A stretch of DNA of 64,000 bases from Corella eumyota (Eukaryota; Chordata; Ascidiacea; Phlebobranchia; Corellidae), in the NCBI GenBank assembly GCA_963082875.1, contig OY720102.1, positions 2,294,001 to 2,358,000 on the forward strand. Direction: 5' to 3'. Of this stretch, positions 1-10,974 are shown in pieces; the stretch's first letter is position 1; every line of letters starts with the position of its first letter. The position numbers were made by a program, and so were the translations under genes. The notes under the pieces are model-generated. The model searched no databases. It was given only the letters and a program-made list of their open reading frames with translations, and was not told the origin of the DNA.

Positions 1-3000
1 GTGTACTTAAATTATGAGATATTTATACATTTATTTCATTTTAATATTACTTCGAATTCCATCATTGCTTTTTTCATGCTCTCAATATCGAAAATCATTT
101 TAATTAATTCTTGCACGGGAACTTCAAGTTTTGAGTTTGAACCAGCGTCATTTAATGTCTGAATCTTATAAGTTATAAAACAAAATTAAAATGTTTAAGA
201 TCAGAAGTTGCACATTGAACAGATACCTTGCCAAAATTACTGTATTCGTCTACACTCCTTAAAACTTCCATAATAAGATTTCTTTTTTACTTGTTTTATC
301 TTTTAATTTATAAACTTAAAATAGCTAGAAAGTTTACTTTATTTTCATCATCTTCTCCATAATCAATATCAAGTGGATAGAATTTGCGGGGTTTCTTCTC
401 GAAGAATGCACATCCAAATTCATTACCTTTAACATAATAACAAATAAATTTATTCTATTTTTACTATGGTATATATCTGAACTAACAAACAGAATTGTTT
501 TACCTAAGAAAATCTCTATATATATATGTATTTAAACTTGAAAATATGCTTTTCTACTTGAAAAAATTCCACAAAAAAGGCATAGGTAAAAAAATTTGTT
601 GTATATTATACATTTTTAATCTTTTGCAAACATGTTAATATAATAAAATGCACCAACAAACCCGTTTTCTCAGCATAAACTACATGAAACATGTCTAAAG
701 CTGAACTTAGCGACCGAAAATCTTCAAGTTTTGTTCCCCCGATAGTTGTACCAACTCTGCCCCATGATCGGAATATAGTCCAACTAACATTCAATAATTA
801 TTGATGTCAAAAATCAAAATATTATATGTTTACACTATTATAAAAACACCTCAAAAAAACTAACATTTATTTTAACTAGCACTTTTATTCGTTAAAATCT
901 TACACTGTATAATGGGTTATATTAAAATTGTAATTGTTTTCACCTTTTTCCCGACATTGACTCAAGAAGTTGAAGTTTATAATAGGAATTTGCTCCTGAT
1001 TTCATATCCACCATAGCAAGGGTAGCTGTGTATTTCTTACCACCTCTGGCATATACCTTCGAATTTTCCTAAACAAATTTAAATGAAATTTAAATGTTTT
1101 ATTTAAAAAAAAGTTGACCTTCGTTAGGTTTTTATTATCTTACATAACCTAGGTTGTCAAAATTAAGATGCTTCAAAGCTATTTCTTATGAAAAATAAAT
1201 ATTTTTACAATACCACAAATTAGGAGATAACAACAACAATAAAAAAGTGTCTACCACACTAATATAAAGTGCTTACCTCCATTCCCGAAGAAGGGTCAAC
1301 TGCAGCTCCATCTTTCACAGTTAATCTTATTTTTTTCTCCAACCCACTTCCACTTTCTTCGACATAAATAAAATATTTATTTTAACTTTAAAATTTAGGG
1401 TGTAACTATCATGACATCCTATTAACAACTTTACTTTATTATTACTTATACATATTGCCTATACAAAAAGTGTTGGGTAAAAAACTTCTAAAACCGTCTA
1501 CGTTAAAAACTAGATTCTTACTTTTTTCTTCCTCCATCATTCTCTTTTGTCCAGTTGCCCCGTCCAATCTCTACAAAAAAATAAATCATTAGGTTTTGTA
1601 AATCAATAATAAGAATCTTAGAAAATTTAAATCGTCAGTAGTTTAAAGAAAATTATATAGCAACATATGGAAACGTTTATTATAAGGCTTACACTATTAA
1701 CATAAAATTAATTTTTTATTTTAAATTTGTGGTATTTGTGCTAAAGATAATTGTATATTAGTTACCTCTGTTCCCCATGAAACTAATGAAAACTTCTTCA
1801 GCAAAGCCAAAAGTGAAGTTTGTTGAGTTTCCATTTTCGAACATTCCTCTAAAAATTCTTCGCTTACAACAAATATATCTTCTAGTTCGATGGACATCAT
1901 TTTCTTTTTGTGCTTTGCAATTTCATCTAAAAATTAATATTTCATACAAGTGATTTAGATTTTGATTAATAAAACATAGGCATTTTATTAAGTGTGTTCT
2001 GTTTATGTTTTCATCATAAGTAAGGAAATATTGGGAATTGAACCCAAAGCCTCATGTGATAGCTGACTAATATTGTTATTCATTTTTCTATAGGTTCAGA
2101 GTCAAATATTGCTGTTTGAGTGTTCTTTTTTTAATAATTTGTTTATGCTTTGGAATTAAATTCAAAATGCAATAATGTCGTAATCACCTTTATTAGTAAC
2201 ATAGCAATAAGCCTGTTTTGTTGAACTTGTAACAAAACCTCCCATTTTTTCAATCATTTCTTTGTACTCATCTTGTTTTTTGAATAACTTTCCCATCAAT
2301 GCAATCTTTTTACCTTTTAAGGGTTTTGGAGCAGCTCTTAAGTAAAAATTAACATTATTTTCTTTGTCATAATATCGTAAATCAACTGTTTTGTACATAT
2401 CCATTTTACAGACTTAAAAATCTATATTTAAAGCAATAACACATAAAATTAGATTCAAAAATTTTTAAACTAATAAATCTTACACTGGAGGAAAGACTCG
2501 GTCCTTCGGTTTGAATTTATATTTCTTCAAATAGGGACAATCTTCTTTAAGGTCACTAGGAAATGACCAAGCTGATCTTTTTACATCGAGAGTTGTGTTT
2601 GTACAACTTGTCCAGCCTGTAAATATATCAAGATTTAAATATATTCCAAACTAAGTGATTGACTTATTTTTTATTCTCAATTTGGTATAAATTTACTCTT
2701 GTAATTTATAATAAGATTTTAAATTGTTTTACTTAACTAGACCTAACATGCTGACAAATATACTTATAAGTTTACCTTTATTGAATTACTTTTGTTATTA
2801 TTTCAGCACTAATTCTAGTCCTAAAACATAAGAGTTTAAAAGAAATCAAAACTAACCTGAGATATTTCCGACGCATTGGTAAAAACCTCGACTACTCGCC
2901 ACTAGTTGGCCACCACACAAGGAACAGGGTTCAAGTCGACCGAACAACATTCCGTCAACAATTCGATCATAAATCTAAAAATAAAAAAAAATTAGATAAT

Positions 3001-4440
3001 AAACTTAGGTATATTTTACAAACAATAATATAGTGAATAGGTTAAACTTACGTTATCAACCCCCACTGGAATGGTTTGTTTATTTTTCTCAAGTATACTG
3101 ATCAGTTCATCCTTTTTCAACTCTAATTTTTTGAGGTTATCTTTAGTCTTCCATAGCAGCGAACTTTGAGTTTTTAGTTTTAAATTCAACTCGTCGTTTA
3201 TTGGGTTTATTTCCTTTTTAATACCATCAATTTCCACCTTTCCTTTCTTGGATTTTTTACTGTTTTAAAAAATAATATAGTGCTAGTAATGTATATATGT
3301 ATTTATTACACCATGAGGTCTTCGGTTAGATTCTTACTGGTATCATGTCGTAGCATTTTTCATTAGATAATAGCACCATTACAATATAAATTACTTTACA
3401 TTTAGCCATTTTACATTACTGGTAAAAAATTATAAAAAAATTTCATCCATTTACCCTTTCTTGTTTATCAGTTTCACGATAGTTGCTTTATCCTCCTTAT
3501 CCAGTCCTTTAAATCCTGAGATCATCTCCGCAGTAAACTCCCCATCTCTCCATCCCAGCTCCTTTCTCCTCCTCATAAAGCAACCAACATGATGCCATCT
3601 GTCAATCATTCCCAGTTGGGGTTTTTCTTCATTAACTTCCTTGTGAGAGATCCTTATCTCATCCTGAACAATAAATTTTAAAAAAAGTTAAAAAAGAAAT
3701 CAACCTTTTTTACAATAAACACTAATAATTTAAAAAATAATATTTTTACAGTATGCCTGCATTAATAAAAACATTAAGTCTTAAATAAACACACAACCTT
3801 TTCGATTTTTTCATCACATTTTTTGCAAGAACTTCTACTCGACAATGCATACTGGATCACAAAATCTTTTAGTGATTTTATCACAACAGGGGCTTTCCCT
3901 CCACTACTGGTGCCAGGACGCTCGATTTGGGTTTTTAGTTTTTCTTGATCCTCCCACCTTAAGTTGTGGTAATGTCCAATTTCGTCAACTGAGTTGGGTC
4001 GACATTTTTGAAAGAAGCAACGAAAGTGATGCCACTGAGGTTGCTAAAGTTAAACAAAAATAAAAATTAAGTTTTATTAAATATACATAAACATATATAA
4101 ACAAGAGTTACGATCAAAGTGTGTAAAACATAAAATATTTTTTTAACGCTTGTTTTTTTTTTCAATAGAAAACTGTTCTACAACTCTTGTTTTTTTTTCG
4201 ATTTTTTCTTGCGTATTAGTCACAGCTCTTGTTTATATATACCTCTTACATTACTCCCTAAAAAAAACCTCTGTACTCCCTAAAAAAAACTAAGTTTACC
4301 TTTCCATCAAAATGTCTGGATTGCACCATCAGAGCAACTCTTAGTGAATCCTTGGCAATCAAACTCATGCATCCCTTACAACTTGCTCGGTTGCTTTTTG
4401 CATATTCAGCCAAATATGGTAAATCTTTGTCCTCAGCCAT
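1..4440 (-). CDS. PARP1: Poly(ADP-ribose) polymerase 1, 5' part (runs off the left edge)
   Basis: Nuclear enzyme that binds DNA breaks and builds poly(ADP-ribose) from NAD+. About 14 exons are visible: 4300-4440, 3798-4043, 3455-3663, 3052-3259, 2857-2974, 2484-2616, about 2188-2400, about 1763-1930, 1520-1573, 1277-1360, 943-1070, 662-800, 340-425 and 51-169. The start [20 protein letters not shown] matches the family N-terminus. Zinc finger 1 has CKGC in exon 1 and WHHFRC in exon 2; finger 2 has CKKC and DRWHHVGC; the third zinc domain has CSLC and a later C pair. The BRCT domain lies in exons 7-8 ([20 protein letters not shown]) and the WGR domain in exons 11-12 ([18 protein letters not shown]). 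Exon 14 begins the regulatory helical domain ([18 protein letters not shown]). The catalytic domain lies outside the window. The exon 6/7 junction does not splice in phase with the sites I chose, so that boundary is uncertain. The family assignment is secure. Confidence 0.95.
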
Positions 4441-5385
4441 ATTTTAAATTTAAAAAATCCAGCACAAAATTTCTATGAAATAATAAACATGCGTTAGATG
4501 TGAACAATTGCAAATAAAACACATTAAAGTCAATTTATAAAAACCTCTTGGCAAATAATAAATTTGTTTTCTTTATTTGCACTTTTATGTAAATAATTAA
4601 CTAGCAGAACAGGCACAAAATTAATACATTTTTAAGTTATTACCTTATTTAAAACAATAAATATATTATAGATACTTAATTTAGGTTATAATTTAACTAA
4701 TTTTTATAGTAAACCGTGTTAAAATAGCAATAAAACATTAAGAATTTAATACCACGTGTCTTCTGTTAAGTTTGTTGTTGTTATTCTTTTTCGAGTGGCG
4801 GGAAAAGTTTTATTCCTGATTTATCATTTATCCTCAATTTAAGGGTAAAACTAAAGGTGTTTAACAGGTTAATAACTTTCTAAATAGACACAAATTCTAT
4901 TAAACTAGATGTAAATAATTAAAAATGCAATGTTTAGTGAAAGATTTCTTATTTTGTAAGTGTAAGCCAAGCCTTAAAACATTAGGAACATTATATATTC
5001 ATAAAAACTTTTTCTTTTCGTTAAAAAATAAAATATCATAGTTTTGAATACACTATAATACAGGCACTTTTAAAAACAAAGACACATAACAAAGTATTAT
5101 TAATAAAATGATAAAATTCATTTGACGATTGGCAAGAATAAAAGTTGAACAATAAAACCACATTAAAGAAATACACAGTGCCGCAAAAAAAAATTAAAGG
5201 GTAAATCTTTATTAAATTAGTTAATACACAATATTTTAAACTTGCTTTAACACAGTACATTACACACAAAGCATTTATTATAGTTCATTTAGATCAATAT
5301 TTTAGGTAATATACCCAATGTGAATGAAATATGTTTAAAAAAAATTGTTATCGTAAAATAAATATATTCAACATGATTTGAAAAT
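4441..5385. other. Spacer between PARP1 and TTC36
   Basis: AT-rich spacer holding the PARP1 upstream region and the TTC36 3' untranslated region. No convincing coding sequence was seen. The short minus-strand open frame at 5036-5269 has the composition of random AT-rich DNA and no recognisable domain. Confidence 0.6.
4798..4805 (+). promoter_or_regulatory. E2F-like site GCGGGAAA upstream of PARP1
   Basis: The 8-mer GCGGGAAA matches the core E2F consensus and lies about 360 bp upstream of the PARP1 start codon. A palindromic E-box CACGTG lies at 4753-4758. Both stand out in a spacer that is otherwise almost free of G and C. E2F control of DNA-repair and replication genes is known in animals. 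Use of these sites here is inference. Confidence 0.35.
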
Positions 5386-6522
5386 CTAATTCTGTTGGCC
5401 AGTTTGCAGATCTTTAAAAGCCTTAGAGAGCATTTGATTGCATAAAGCTGCATAGGGATTAAGTGTTACCACCTGGATAAAATAAAATAAAAGAGTTGAA
5501 CAACTTTGCTGCTAAGGGAAAAAGTATGCAGTAAAAATAAAAAAAAAATAAAAAATTCAAATGTACAAATATACCTTTATGAAACAAAAAATACTTCTAA
5601 GGTAGAAAACAAGACGTCTAAAAAGTTGTCATAAAGATTTTAAGGAATTAACATACAATTTTTAACCGAACAGAACCAAAAATCTATTATTAACCCGAAC
5701 ATTAAGTCAAAAAATTACCTCTTTTTTAGCAAAAGGATTTCCTTGATCTGCTGCCAGTTTAAAGTCATTCAAAGCTTCTTCTTTTTTACCTTGAAGTTTG
5801 TAAATTAATCCCCGTTGTGTAAGAGCAAGACCTGCAACTTTCCCCTTGCCTCCACTCAGTTCAATTGCCTTGTCCAAATCTCCCAAAGCACCTGTGTAAG
5901 AAATTACAAATTCTTATTAAAGGACCCAAAACTAAACCCCAAAAAATAACAACGTATATTTAATGGTAGTTAAAAATCAGATTTTAATGAGTTAAGTGTA
6001 GTAAACTACAATGATAACACAAAAATTAATTTTAAAACAAAACCAAGACAGAAAAAAATTATAAACCCATGCTATATTAAATTACACAGACCAGTGATAT
6101 CATCTTGTAGTCTTTTCACTTGGGCTCGATTGTTATACCCAGAAGCTCTAGTGGGTAGAATGGCAACAGCTTCATCAAAATATTTCACAGCTTCATTTAG
6201 TTTCTCTTCCTCACATTTTTGCACCCCTAGTTTTTCCAATCTTTTTGCCTCTGTTAGTTTGATCGGATCAAATTGGTCATCACCATCTAAAAGAAATAAA
6301 AATTGAAGCTCTGTACAATATGTATTTTTATATGTAAGAAGGTGGCTCTGCAAAGTTAATATACTATTGAATAGACCATAATTAGGCTATACTTATGTTG
6401 TTCTTTAAAAAAAGGTTACCATCGATATTTTTGACTTCAGGGCTTCCAAAAGGCAAACCAGGATTGATCATCATTTCTAGAATATCTTGATCATTTTTCG
6501 AGATTGTAGGAACACCATTCAT
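5386..6522 (-). CDS. TTC36: Tetratricopeptide repeat protein 36
   Basis: Small TPR protein, also called HBP21, thought to act as an adaptor or chaperone partner. Four exons: 6420-6522, 6092-6286, 5719-5891 and 5386-5472. Exon 1 encodes MNGVPTISKNDQDILEMMIN, resembling the vertebrate start with its F-N-P-x-x-P-F-G stretch. Exon 2 carries the first TPR with the near-invariant RASGYNNRAQVKRLQ. Exon 3 carries LDKAIELSGGKGK and the next TPR. The last exon ends NPYAALCNQMLSKAF, the family's C-terminal signature. The total of about 185 residues fits the family length. It lies 298 bp downstream of SMC6 on the same strand. An unpaired splice acceptor (…TTTTGCAG) ends at 6567, about 45 nt before the start codon; this could be a 5' UTR intron or a trans-splice site. 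Confidence 0.92.
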
Positions 6523-6820
6523 GATTTAATGAATTTAATTAACAAAATCAAATAATATTTAAATTTCTGCAAAAGAAAAAGGAACCAATGAATAAAGAAA
6601 AAACTTTGGGAAACAAAAAATTATAAGCCTATAAATCAAACAAAATTTTTACTATTATTGATGAACCATCTAACAGTTAAACCTTCAACAAATGTGAACG
6701 AAAACCTATCATGTACAAAACCTACATACAAAACGGAAAAAACAAGGTTTGGCAGTTAAAAAACATGAATTAAACAAATAAAAACACAGTTTGTGATTAA
6801 AATTACTTTTAAAGTTTGTT

Positions 6821-9800
6821 TTATTGTGAAATTGGAGTAAACGGTAAAGTTGTTTGACCTCGATCCGGATCAGCCATTTTCCAGACACTAATTTTTGGTG
6901 ATTTTTGCAGTGCACTAATATCGTGTGGTGTCAGAAATATAAATTGCACCTGTTGTAAATTTAAAGCTATTTCGGTCATCATATCCATTGCTACACGTCG
7001 ATTTGCCATATCCATAAACACATCAAACTCATCTAGGCATCTTAACGGTGATTGGATTGCTTGCCATAATGCAAGAATATAACAAACAGTGGAAAAAGAG
7101 CGTTCCCCTCCAGATAATGCCTTCATATCCTTTGTTTCCTGGGCATTATCATGTGGTTTAACACTGATATGAAGCTCCTGTTGCTCATGGTTGAAAGTCA
7201 TGCTTCCAAAGAAGCCGCGTTGATTAAGAAGAGTGCAGAAGTCAACAGAACAACGGATACCCAATAAACGACGAATTTCTTTAAACGCTTTATCTCTGAT
7301 CTTCAAGTATTCGTTGATGTGTAAAATAAATTTTTTTGACCACTTTATGTTTCTTTTAATCTTCATAAACTGCTCCTTTGCTTCATAATATTCTCGCACA
7401 ACTGTCTCATGATCTCCTCTTTCCTCTTCTTCTTTTTGAATTCTTTTAACAATTTGCCTGATTTCGTTGTCCAGGTTGTTAGGGGTGCGCCTCGTCTCTA
7501 TTTTGTCAGGGCAAATCAAAGTAGCCTTCTTTGACTCTTCCTCAATTTCTTTCCGTTTGTTGTCATAGTTTTCCTGCAGTGTTTGAATAGAAGCAAGTTG
7601 TCTTTTTCGCCCTTCTATGAAATGTGCGCGCTCACCTTTGGCTTTCTCCATATCCTGCGAAGAAATATTAATTTTCTCAATCAAATCGTCAGCCATTTCT
7701 GCAATATCTTTAATCTTTTTCATAAGCTCCTCACACACTTGTTTGGAAGACTTCATATTTTGTGTGGATTCTTGTGTATTCCTGTATTCTTCTTCTATTA
7801 TTGTGGAGTAGGATTCAATTTGTTGGGTGTAGTTCTGTACCTCATCTTCTAAGTCATTTACATCCAAAACTTCGCTTTCTTCTTTCATGTCTAATTCCAA
7901 CTGCCGAATATCCACCTTTACTTTGCTGATTTGATTCATTAGATTGATTTTTGACTTTTCATGCCTCTGCAATTCAACTTCGTTTTTCTTAACTTCTGTG
8001 ATTGCTGTAGTACTGTGTTGTTTCAGATCTTGAATGCGCAAATTTAACTCACTCATTTCAGCCTTGTTTCTGTTAATTTCAGAATCAATATCAGCCTTAA
8101 GATAATGGGATGAATTTTTACCTTTGTAAGAGTAAAATCGATCAATGTAGACCTCATCTCCTTCCTTTGTGTAAGCCTTGCTACAATTCCTAGGTGGGTG
8201 ACCATTTTGAATCACTGAAATTGCGTCCTGTGTGTTAGGTATAACAAGGATAGTTTCAATCGATGCCATGTCAATCAAACAGTTGGCCACGATGACATCT
8301 TGAATTTTTAAAAGATCGAACACAGATGAGAAGTTTGGATGGCGCACTTTACCACTGGAGATATCATAAAGTTGCTCTCTAAATTTCCTTGTGTAAATCA
8401 CTATTCGGGATTGCTCATGGACAGGAAAAATAGAATTTCTCATGCTTTCTAAAAACTTTTCGTCTTTGTGATTATCAACTATAAAGCTGTGTAGATAACT
8501 GCGAATCGCACTCTCAACAGGATGCACAAGTTGTTGGTTCTTTACAGTAATACAACTGCCTATTGGTCCACGAGGTTTGTGAGCAAATTTTCCCTGCATG
8601 TAAGCCTGTTCAATTTTATGAACAAACTCTGGCATTTTGGCCCCAAAAAGTTGCAGTTTGTTGCGCTTGCTACCAGACAAACTTGAAATAGTTTGCCGGA
8701 TTGCTTTGGATTGTCGCTGCAAATCTCCCTCCTCTTGATGAGTAATTTGGAGTTGCTCTTTCGACCTTTGGATTGCTTGTGAAAACTGATCAATCTGGTG
8801 TTGTAGGCTTTTATATTGGGCTTGTAGTTTCTCGCGCTGTTGTGTGAATGCAGCCAGATCTGCTTCCTTCTTTTGTCGTTCATCTTCCACATTTGTTTGC
8901 GCCTGGTTTTTAAGTTCATCTATCCGTGATTGCATTTCATCACGATCTTTTACAGCGTCATGTTTTTGTCGCTTGGCACGACTAAGTTGAGTGTCAAATG
9001 CTTTGTGTTGTACTTTTCTAGCCTCATATTCCTTTTTAGCTTTTGTTTTCTCTGGTTCCAGTAATTTGATTTGTAGTTGATAACTCTTCACTTTCTTTTG
9101 AAGTTCATTAAATTTTTCTTCCGCCCTTTTCTCTTTTTCTTCACTTTTTTTCACTGCATCATCATATTTTGGCAAGCGATCTTTTTCTCTCGCCAATTCA
9201 TGTTTTACAGGCTTAAAAGCATGTTCCAGCTGCATGACTTGTGCCCAAGCATGTTCATGTTTCAGCAATTCCACTTTCTTCTCAAGCTCTTGTAATGTAG
9301 CCAAGTCCTTGAACCTTTGTTCTTTATCCAAAACTTGACTTTGAGTTCCAGGCATTGCCTTTTCTTTGTGTTTTATTGCGTTGACCATTATATTTCTTTG
9401 TTGAAGAATGTAACTGTAATCTATTTTAATCTGTTCAAGTTGTGTTGACTTCAAAAAAAACTTGTATTTGTCGCCAGCATTTTTAGAATGCAGAAAGTTT
9501 TTACTCATTTCTTGAGTTAAGCAAGTAAGTGGATTATCAACGAATAGATTCAAATGATCTAAAATCCCCAACAGATCTTCCTTTTTTATAGAAACAATTT
9601 TTCCAGTGTCATTTTTAATTTTATAAGAGGTACCACCATCTATAGTTATACGAAGTTCAATTACAATTTTATCTCCATAAACCTCTGGGCGAAACTGATC
9701 ATCGCCAACATTTTTCAAGCTGATCTCAACAGAAGCAAAAGAGCATCCAGTTTTGATCAAAGTTTTAAGAGAAGTGCCTCGACTCGTGCTACTTGCTTTA

Positions 9801-10051
9801 CCACCAAGGGCAACAATTATTGCAGTCAGTATTGCACTTTTACCGCTTCCATTATGCCCAACAATGAAGTTAACACCGGCTGAGAACCGCATTGTTAGAC
9901 GAGAATGGCACATAAAATTCTTTAAGGAAATTGACTCCACAATCGCATAATGCTCTTTTCTTGAAACTTTTTTAATATGTGCCACAATATCGTCGGTGTC
10001 AGGGTGATGCCTCTTGTTTTGAGCTCCAGATTGAGTAGAACTTCTCTTCAT
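6821..10051 (-). CDS. SMC6: SMC6, structural maintenance of chromosomes protein 6 (single exon)
   Basis: ATPase core subunit of the SMC5/6 complex, which acts in DNA repair and chromosome topology. One open frame of 1076 residues, close to the usual ~1090. The N-terminal ABC half has Walker A GHNGSGKSAILTAIIVALGG at about residues 68-87. Two long coiled coils rich in K, E and Q flank a hinge at about residues 460-620. The C-terminal half has the signature LSGGERSFSTVCYILALWQA followed by the Walker B region ending CLDEFDVFMDM. The start MKRSSTQSG is the first ATG of the frame and leaves the expected short basic tail before the ATPase head (SLKNFMCHSRL). No introns interrupt it, unlike every other complete gene here. 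An AATAAA (6820-6825 on the minus strand) overlaps the TAA stop codon. Confidence 0.96.
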   Translation of the reverse strand: MKRSSTQSGAQNKRHHPDTDDIVAHIKKVSRKEHYAIVESISLKNFMCHSRLTMRFSAGVNFIVGHNGSGKSAILTAIIVALGGKASSTSRGTSLKTLIKTGCSFASVEISLKNVGDDQFRPEVYGDKIVIELRITIDGGTSYKIKNDTGKIVSIKKEDLLGILDHLNLFVDNPLTCLTQEMSKNFLHSKNAGDKYKFFLKSTQLEQIKIDYSYILQQRNIMVNAIKHKEKAMPGTQSQVLDKEQRFKDLATLQELEKKVELLKHEHAWAQVMQLEHAFKPVKHELAREKDRLPKYDDAVKKSEEKEKRAEEKFNELQKKVKSYQLQIKLLEPEKTKAKKEYEARKVQHKAFDTQLSRAKRQKHDAVKDRDEMQSRIDELKNQAQTNVEDERQKKEADLAAFTQQREKLQAQYKSLQHQIDQFSQAIQRSKEQLQITHQEEGDLQRQSKAIRQTISSLSGSKRNKLQLFGAKMPEFVHKIEQAYMQGKFAHKPRGPIGSCITVKNQQLVHPVESAIRSYLHSFIVDNHKDEKFLESMRNSIFPVHEQSRIVIYTRKFREQLYDISSGKVRHPNFSSVFDLLKIQDVIVANCLIDMASIETILVIPNTQDAISVIQNGHPPRNCSKAYTKEGDEVYIDRFYSYKGKNSSHYLKADIDSEINRNKAEMSELNLRIQDLKQHSTTAITEVKKNEVELQRHEKSKINLMNQISKVKVDIRQLELDMKEESEVLDVNDLEDEVQNYTQQIESYSTIIEEEYRNTQESTQNMKSSKQVCEELMKKIKDIAEMADDLIEKINISSQDMEKAKGERAHFIEGRKRQLASIQTLQENYDNKRKEIEEESKKATLICPDKIETRRTPNNLDNEIRQIVKRIQKEEEERGDHETVVREYYEAKEQFMKIKRNIKWSKKFILHINEYLKIRDKAFKEIRRLLGIRCSVDFCTLLNQRGFFGSMTFNHEQQELHISVKPHDNAQETKDMKALSGGERSFSTVCYILALWQAIQSPLRCLDEFDVFMDMANRRVAMDMMTEIALNLQQVQFIFLTPHDISALQKSPKISVWKMADPDRGQTTLPFTPISQ

Positions 10052-10974
10052 ATCTAACCAGTCTGATATTCACAATTATTTAACAAAAAGTACAATCTAA
10101 AACCCTGCCAAAATATTGAACACATTTTAACATTAGTTTTTTATATTTAGAATTATATTTAACGCTAGTAATTGCTAGTGTAGTGCTTCACAGTTATATA
10201 ATCCACTAGCAGACTAGGAAGTCTGTAAGCGTGCACACTACGCAATACGCATGAGAACTTTTAATACACGCGGTAAAATTTTTGCACGCCAAAGCCATTT
10301 AGATATGACTGCGTTGCACGCCAAAAAAATACCTATGCTGTTAATACTGACATCTCGCGGTAGCACAAAAACGAGTTAAAATCTTATTTAAATTTTTCAA
10401 AACCAAGTTCCTCATTTAAAATAGTCTTTTTTCTTAAATTAAGTTAGACATTCTGGCATTTTTCATGTATTTGTTTAATAAACAATGAAAGCAAAAACAA
10501 ATTTGTAAAGTTATTTAACTAAAAATAAAATAAATTGATCAATATCAAACTATTTGTTAATAAAAAAAATAAAATCGGAACAATTTGAATAATAAAGCAA
10601 AAAAGATGTTACAGAATGTTAGTAGTTTAAAGCTAATAAGAAGAAATACCAAAGTAAGCGCATGCATTTATATGTTTAAAATACCATAGTTCATTATTGA
10701 ACTAATAGCCTTTAACGTAAAGTAAATCAAAAACTATAAAGTTAAAAATGTGTAAAGCATAGTCAATCACAAAGATTAATTTATAACAAAATAAAAATAC
10801 ATATTACTTCCTTTTCATAGCGCAATAAAAACCATAAACTGTTTATCACTACTAATAAAAACCATTAACCATTATCCCTAGTATAAAAAACAAATAGGTT
10901 TTAAGTTTTCATCAAAAAAAAAAAAAAAATTGTGTATGGTCAATGCTGAAAAGCAAGAAAAATTTCACATTTGT
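10052..10974. other. Spacer: SMC6 upstream region and 3' region of the MANSC gene
   Basis: AT-rich non-coding DNA. On the minus strand a splice-acceptor-like TTTTGGCAG ends near 10107, about 55 nt upstream of the SMC6 start; it could mark a 5' UTR intron or a trans-splice acceptor. The part at 10190-10380 is locally richer in CG dinucleotides (ACGCAATACGC, CACGCG) and may include the SMC6 promoter. No coding sequence seen. Confidence 0.5.

Noticed and set aside
2005-2070. Isolated tRNA-like stretch in a PARP1 intron
   Set aside because: Only a vague B-box-like part (GGGAATTGAACCC) is present without body or tail, so it is too weak to call a SINE copy. Similar weak traces at 31490-31560, 45390-45450 and 46555-46640 were also left out.
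7583-9950. Several plus-strand and alternate-frame open frames inside SMC6
   Set aside because: They are shadows of the long SMC6 frame, with low-complexity composition derived from its coiled coils.
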